A DNA stretch of 64,000 nt. Source: an uncultured bacterium. Lineage in GTDB: Bacteria; Cyanobacteriota; Vampirovibrionia; Gastranaerophilales; Gastranaerophilaceae. Position 1 is the stretch's first letter; every line of letters starts with the position of its first letter. The stretch is from positions 1-64,000 of the forward strand of contig CADAYD010000012.1 in assembly GCA_902791985.1 (NCBI GenBank), given 5' to 3'. Below the pieces are notes generated by a model. That model searched no databases. It was not told the DNA's origin and saw only the letters and a list, made by a program, of their open reading frames with translations. A program made the translations under genes and the position numbers. Below, in pieces: positions 60,944 through 64,000 of the stretch.

Positions 60944-62020
60944 TTAAAATTTAAGTGGCTTATTTTTATTTTTTTCAAAGTTTTTCAAAAATTCATATCG
61001 GTTTCCGCATTTCCCGTCATAATCTCCTATATCATACGGATTTTCACAAAATTGATCATAATATTCTTGAGCGTTGTCTTTAGACATTTTATAATATTTT
61101 TCGGCTTGTTTCATGTCGCCATTATATCTGCTTATTTCTGCCAAATCCCAGTATGTACTGTAGTTGTATTTATTTCGTTTTAATATCTTATTTGAGAGTT
61201 CTTCTGCTTCTTCAAATTTATGTTTATGTTTTAAAATATCAACTTTTAAATTTAATAAATATGAAAAAGTTGGGGCATAATTCAATCCTTCGTCGATGTG
61301 TTTATCTGCATCATCATATTTCCCGATTTTGATTTCACTATTGGAAACATTGACAAGACCTGCCACATGAGTCGGATTTTTTTCAATATATTTTTTATAA
61401 TATTCAACGGCTTCTTTGTGTCTATCCATTTGCGCTAATATATATGCTTTACTGAAATAATCGCCATATTTCCCTTCATCAATACCAAGTGCCATTTTTT
61501 TGTTTTGATAGTCCAGTGCTTTTTGGTAATCAAATTTGATATTACAATATATATATGATAGTTTTTCTAAGGCATATTTATCTTTTGGATTTTTTTCAAG
61601 TACTTTTTTATAATATTCAATAGCCTTATCAAATTCTTCTAATTGGTGGTATACATATGCGTATTCGGAGTATACATATCCGTTATTAGGATGTTTTACA
61701 TTCTCTGCGTTAAGATGTTTTATTGCTAATTCCAAATCTGCTTTTTTCTTTGGAGTTAATGGTGTTCCCCAATATTTACTGCGTAAACTTTGTGCAATAT
61801 AGTAATCGAGCCAAGTAATATTGGGTGCAATTTTTTGTGCTGTAATATATAATCCGGTTGAAATACCGTATAATTGATTCTCTTTGAATTTATTTGCTGT
61901 ATTAGCAAATTTCATTCCGATATTATTCCTAAGTGCCCGATTATAAGTTAAATTGAATAATATTGACGCTCCCAATAATAAACACAGTCCGCCATAAAAT
62001 ATTTTCTTTGATGTTTTCAT
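60944..62020 (-). CDS. membrane-anchored TPR protein
   Basis: The 358-residue protein has an N-terminal signal anchor (IFYGGLCLLLGASILFNLTY). Six or more TPR-like units follow (YVYHQLEEFDKAIEYYKKVL, AYILAQMDRHKEAVEYYKKY, LAEISRYNGDMKQAEKYYKM). The protein would sit in the periplasm or at the outer face of the inner membrane as a scaffold. No partner is implied by neighbours. Ribosome site AAGAGGGAA. Confidence 0.85.
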   Translation of the reverse strand: MKTSKKIFYGGLCLLLGASILFNLTYNRALRNNIGMKFANTANKFKENQLYGISTGLYITAQKIAPNITWLDYYIAQSLRSKYWGTPLTPKKKADLELAIKHLNAENVKHPNNGYVYSEYAYVYHQLEEFDKAIEYYKKVLEKNPKDKYALEKLSYIYCNIKFDYQKALDYQNKKMALGIDEGKYGDYFSKAYILAQMDRHKEAVEYYKKYIEKNPTHVAGLVNVSNSEIKIGKYDDADKHIDEGLNYAPTFSYLLNLKVDILKHKHKFEEAEELSNKILKRNKYNYSTYWDLAEISRYNGDMKQAEKYYKMSKDNAQEYYDQFCENPYDIGDYDGKCGNRYEFLKNFEKNKNKPLKF

Positions 62021-62171
62021 AGTTCCCTCTTAGCAAGTATTTTAAATTATAATTTATATAAAATATTTAATATTTTTTTGTGTAATATGTCAATTTTTTA
62101 TGTTACAAAGATATAAAAAAACCTCTTAACTTTTTGTCGTTTATAGGTTAAAATATAATAAGAGGATTGTT

Positions 62172-62978
62172 ATGAAATCGGTAAAAGAACTTTCAACGGA
62201 AACAAAAATACAAAACAGATTAAAAAATAACCCAGTTTGTCTTGAACTTGTTAATTATTTATTTAACGACGCAGAACTTCAAGAGATGCAGGAGTATGCA
62301 AATAATGTTTCGATTAGACGTCTTGGATATAATGACCATGGTCCTGTGCATATGCGTCAGGTTGTCGGAAATGCCATTAAAATGCTCAATATTTTGCATG
62401 ATTTTGGGATAAAAACTTCTTTAGAGGAAGAAGAAATCGGAACATTTGATGACAGTATGTGTGCAGTAATTATGGCAGGATTGATGCATGATTTGGGAAT
62501 GGCAATCGGCAGGCAAAATCATGAAGAACTTTCTGCGCTTCTTGCAATTCCGATAATTGATCGAACATTGATGCACATGTTTCCGAATGATTTACACAAG
62601 CGTGTAATTATTAAGGAACTTACAACCGAAGCAATAATCGGACACATGTCCTCTCATAGAATAAATTCTATTGAAGCGGGAATAATTTTGATTGCTGACG
62701 GATGTGATATGACAAAAGGTCGTGCAAGAATACCTCTATCAATGAATACTGTCCCAAAGGTCGGAGATATCCATAAATATAGCGCAAACGCAATTAAATG
62801 GATTGGAATTCACCATGGAGAAAGAAAACCGATAAAAATTGATATAGAAATGATTTCAGAAGTTGGATTTTTCCAGATAGAAGAAGTTTTATTGACCAAA
62901 ATTGATGTCAGTCCGGCAAAAAAATATGTAGAATTGTATGCCGGTGTCGAAGGTCAAGAAAGAAAATGCTATCTGTAA
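62172..62978 (+). CDS. HD-domain phosphohydrolase
   Basis: The 268-residue protein has an HD metal-binding core: His56/His60 region NDHGPVHMRQV, the LMHDLGM His-Asp pair, HEELSA and ADGCDMTKGRARIP. It resembles archaeal-type predicted HD hydrolases. It is likely a nucleotide or phosphoester phosphohydrolase; the substrate is unknown. TATAAT lies 12 nt before the ATG with AGAGG between, giving a very short leader. Confidence 0.85.
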   Translation: MKSVKELSTETKIQNRLKNNPVCLELVNYLFNDAELQEMQEYANNVSIRRLGYNDHGPVHMRQVVGNAIKMLNILHDFGIKTSLEEEEIGTFDDSMCAVIMAGLMHDLGMAIGRQNHEELSALLAIPIIDRTLMHMFPNDLHKRVIIKELTTEAIIGHMSSHRINSIEAGIILIADGCDMTKGRARIPLSMNTVPKVGDIHKYSANAIKWIGIHHGERKPIKIDIEMISEVGFFQIEEVLLTKIDVSPAKKYVELYAGVEGQERKCYL

Positions 62979-62994
62979 TGTGAATTAATGAATA

Positions 62995-63345
62995 TTATTG
63001 ATTCTTAAATTTTGTACTAAATTCGTGTTTTGTCATTCGCATAAAACTGTCAATTATTTTTGCAAGTGTGTTGCGATTAAAAATTTCAACTTTCTTATTT
63101 CCGTCATTTGTTATTGCAACAAGAAGATGCTGTCTGCGACCTTTTATAAATTTTTGTTCATAATCAAGAGAATAATTATCAAACCCAAAATTTGAATATT
63201 GTTCAATTTTTTGATTAAACTCATACATCCGTTTTAATTTATTCGGGACTTGATTGTAATTGTAGTGATTTTGTACTACCTGATGAAAATGCGGAGATAT
63301 TTTAACTCCAAAAGCAGTGTTGTCATTAACTTTTTGTACTTGCAT
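62995..63345 (-). CDS. small protein with MQVxxVxNxxFG N-terminus
   Basis: The 116-residue protein starts MQVQKVNDNTAFGVKISPHF, close to the start of the 115-residue gene at 30815 although the bodies differ. It then shows Tyr/Asn/His-rich and beta segments (QHLLVAITNDGNKKVEIFN). No domain is recognised. A GGGGG-rich ribosome site precedes the ATG, and an AAGATAT...ATATCTT palindrome (about 63368-63388) lies upstream. Confidence 0.68.
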   Translation of the reverse strand: MQVQKVNDNTAFGVKISPHFHQVVQNHYNYNQVPNKLKRMYEFNQKIEQYSNFGFDNYSLDYEQKFIKGRRQHLLVAITNDGNKKVEIFNRNTLAKIIDSFMRMTKHEFSTKFKNQ

Positions 63346-63429
63346 TTTATCCCCCTTTAAATTTTATAAGATATCCTTTATATATCTTATCACAAAACTC
63401 GTAAAAATAAAATTTGCTGTTTTTCATGA

Positions 63430-63435
63430 TAATAT
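63430..63435 (+). promoter_or_regulatory. -10 box of leaderless promoter (tsaC)
   Basis: TAATAT is followed by 6 nt (GAGTTT) and the ATG at 63442. No good -35 box is seen. Confidence 0.5.
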
Positions 63436-63441
63436 GAGTTT

Positions 63442-64000
63442 ATGTTGGAAGATAAAGAACAAATTATAAAGTGTCTTGAACAAGGCGGGGTTATTGCTTA
63501 TGTTACGGATACGGTATGGGGACTCGGGTGTCTGCCTGACAGTGCGGATGCTGTAAAAAAAATCTACGAAATTAAAAAGCGTGAAGCGCAAAAACCATTA
63601 ATCTTAATGTCTAATGAAATCTATAATTTGTTAGATTATGTTGAGCCTATACCAAAAATCGGACAGATTTTGATAAAAAAATATTTTCCCGGTGCGCTGA
63701 CTATTGTAACGGATAAGAGTGAAAAAACGCCAGAATATATAACTTCCGGAATGCAAACCGTAGGAATAAGAGTGCCGGATAATGAAGTATTTAAACAAAT
63801 CTGTGAAATTATACCCGGTCACGTTCTTGCAACAACCAGTGCAAATCTTTCTCATCAGCCGTCTGCTAAAACATATAAACAGGCTTTAGAAAATATGTCA
63901 GGACTTGCTGATATGATTATTCCTGACTATGGTTTTGCGGCAAAAGGTCTTGAATCCACTGTTGTAGGGGTTATGAATAATGAACTTCGGATTTTCAGGC
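63442..64000 (+). CDS. tsaC: threonylcarbamoyl-AMP synthase, TsaC/Sua5 family (3' end beyond window)
   Basis: The visible 186 codons show the YrdC/Sua5 fold: GGVIAYVTDTVWGLGC, the KxR-like substrate region YEIKKREAQKPLIL, YFPGALTIV, VGIRVPDN, ATTSANLSHQPS and STVVGV. It makes threonylcarbamoyl-AMP for t6A37 of tRNAs. The window ends near the end of a short TsaC-type protein, so the true length is unknown. The start is leaderless by promoter geometry. Confidence 0.93.
   Translation, partial: MLEDKEQIIKCLEQGGVIAYVTDTVWGLGCLPDSADAVKKIYEIKKREAQKPLILMSNEIYNLLDYVEPIPKIGQILIKKYFPGALTIVTDKSEKTPEYITSGMQTVGIRVPDNEVFKQICEIIPGHVLATTSANLSHQPSAKTYKQALENMSGLADMIIPDYGFAAKGLESTVVGVMNNELRIFR

Overview
The window is one AT-rich bacterial chromosome segment (roughly one third G+C by eye) with short intergenic gaps and standard ATG/TTG/GTG starts. 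The cell has a Gram-negative envelope: lpxD-lpxC-fabZ, a 1234-residue AsmA-like protein, lgt, lipoproteins and a candidate outer-membrane barrel. It also has flagellar/type III export genes (fliE, fliF, a FliG-position gene, fliH, flhA), type IV prepilin-like proteins, an ADP-forming acyl-CoA synthetase, a membrane pyrophosphatase and the GGGtGRT/NifU-like pair. This mix fits a non-photosynthetic gut cyanobacterial relative (Vampirovibrionia/Melainabacteria, Gastranaerophilales). That placement is inferred from gene content and is not proven here.

Layout. 0-4.5 kb: ADP-forming acyl-CoA synthetase with an unusual CxC tail, a WG-repeat protein and a possible HExxH metallopeptidase. 4.5-7.4 kb: clpP, a Met/Gln-rich coiled-coil protein, coaD and its coiled-coil partner. 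7.6-10.3 kb: rpmG, tRNA-Trp, secE, nusG, rplK, rplA, ended by a strong terminator without rplJ/rplL. 10.3-15.9 kb: small unknowns, a cupin, a lipoprotein, hppA and a TrmB regulator. 16-20 kb: prfA, rnpM, infB. 20-26 kb: a membrane protein, the AsmA-like protein and an aminotransferase. 26-31 kb: a DUF1796 protein, fabZ/lpxC/lpxD and thrC. 31-34.6 kb: an Fe-S oxidoreductase, an unknown and hom. 34.5-40.4 kb, minus strand: hpt, tilS, an ATPase-free ClpC N-domain repeat protein, a DUF1292 protein, ruvX, an unknown and a lone ClpX zinc finger. 40.6-49.2 kb: TPR lipoprotein, lgt, the flagellar/export block and a LysM/transglycosylase. 49-56.7 kb: DUF2971, small proteins, GGGtGRT and NifU-like pair, two prepilins, a DUF3137 protein. 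56.7-58.6 kb: a decayed mini-island at tRNA-Leu(GAG) followed by tandem repeats. 58.6-64 kb: a barrel-like protein, pgk, a TPR protein, an HD phosphohydrolase, a small protein and the 5' part of tsaC.

The most interesting signals are not single genes. (1) At least eight genes have a -10 box exactly 6 nt before ATG, seven of them without a visible Shine-Dalgarno sequence, which predicts leaderless mRNAs. (2) A 15-16 bp element, ATACTTTATATATATG and variants, occurs six times, always oriented toward a downstream small gene or RNA-like unit. (3) Two Clp accessory domains without an ATPase lie 2.3 kb apart in one gene run. (4) tRNA-Leu is flanked on one side by a remnant island with an 18-bp att-like repeat and on the other by near-identical 102-bp and 37-bp repeats that repeat the 5' end of the tRNA.
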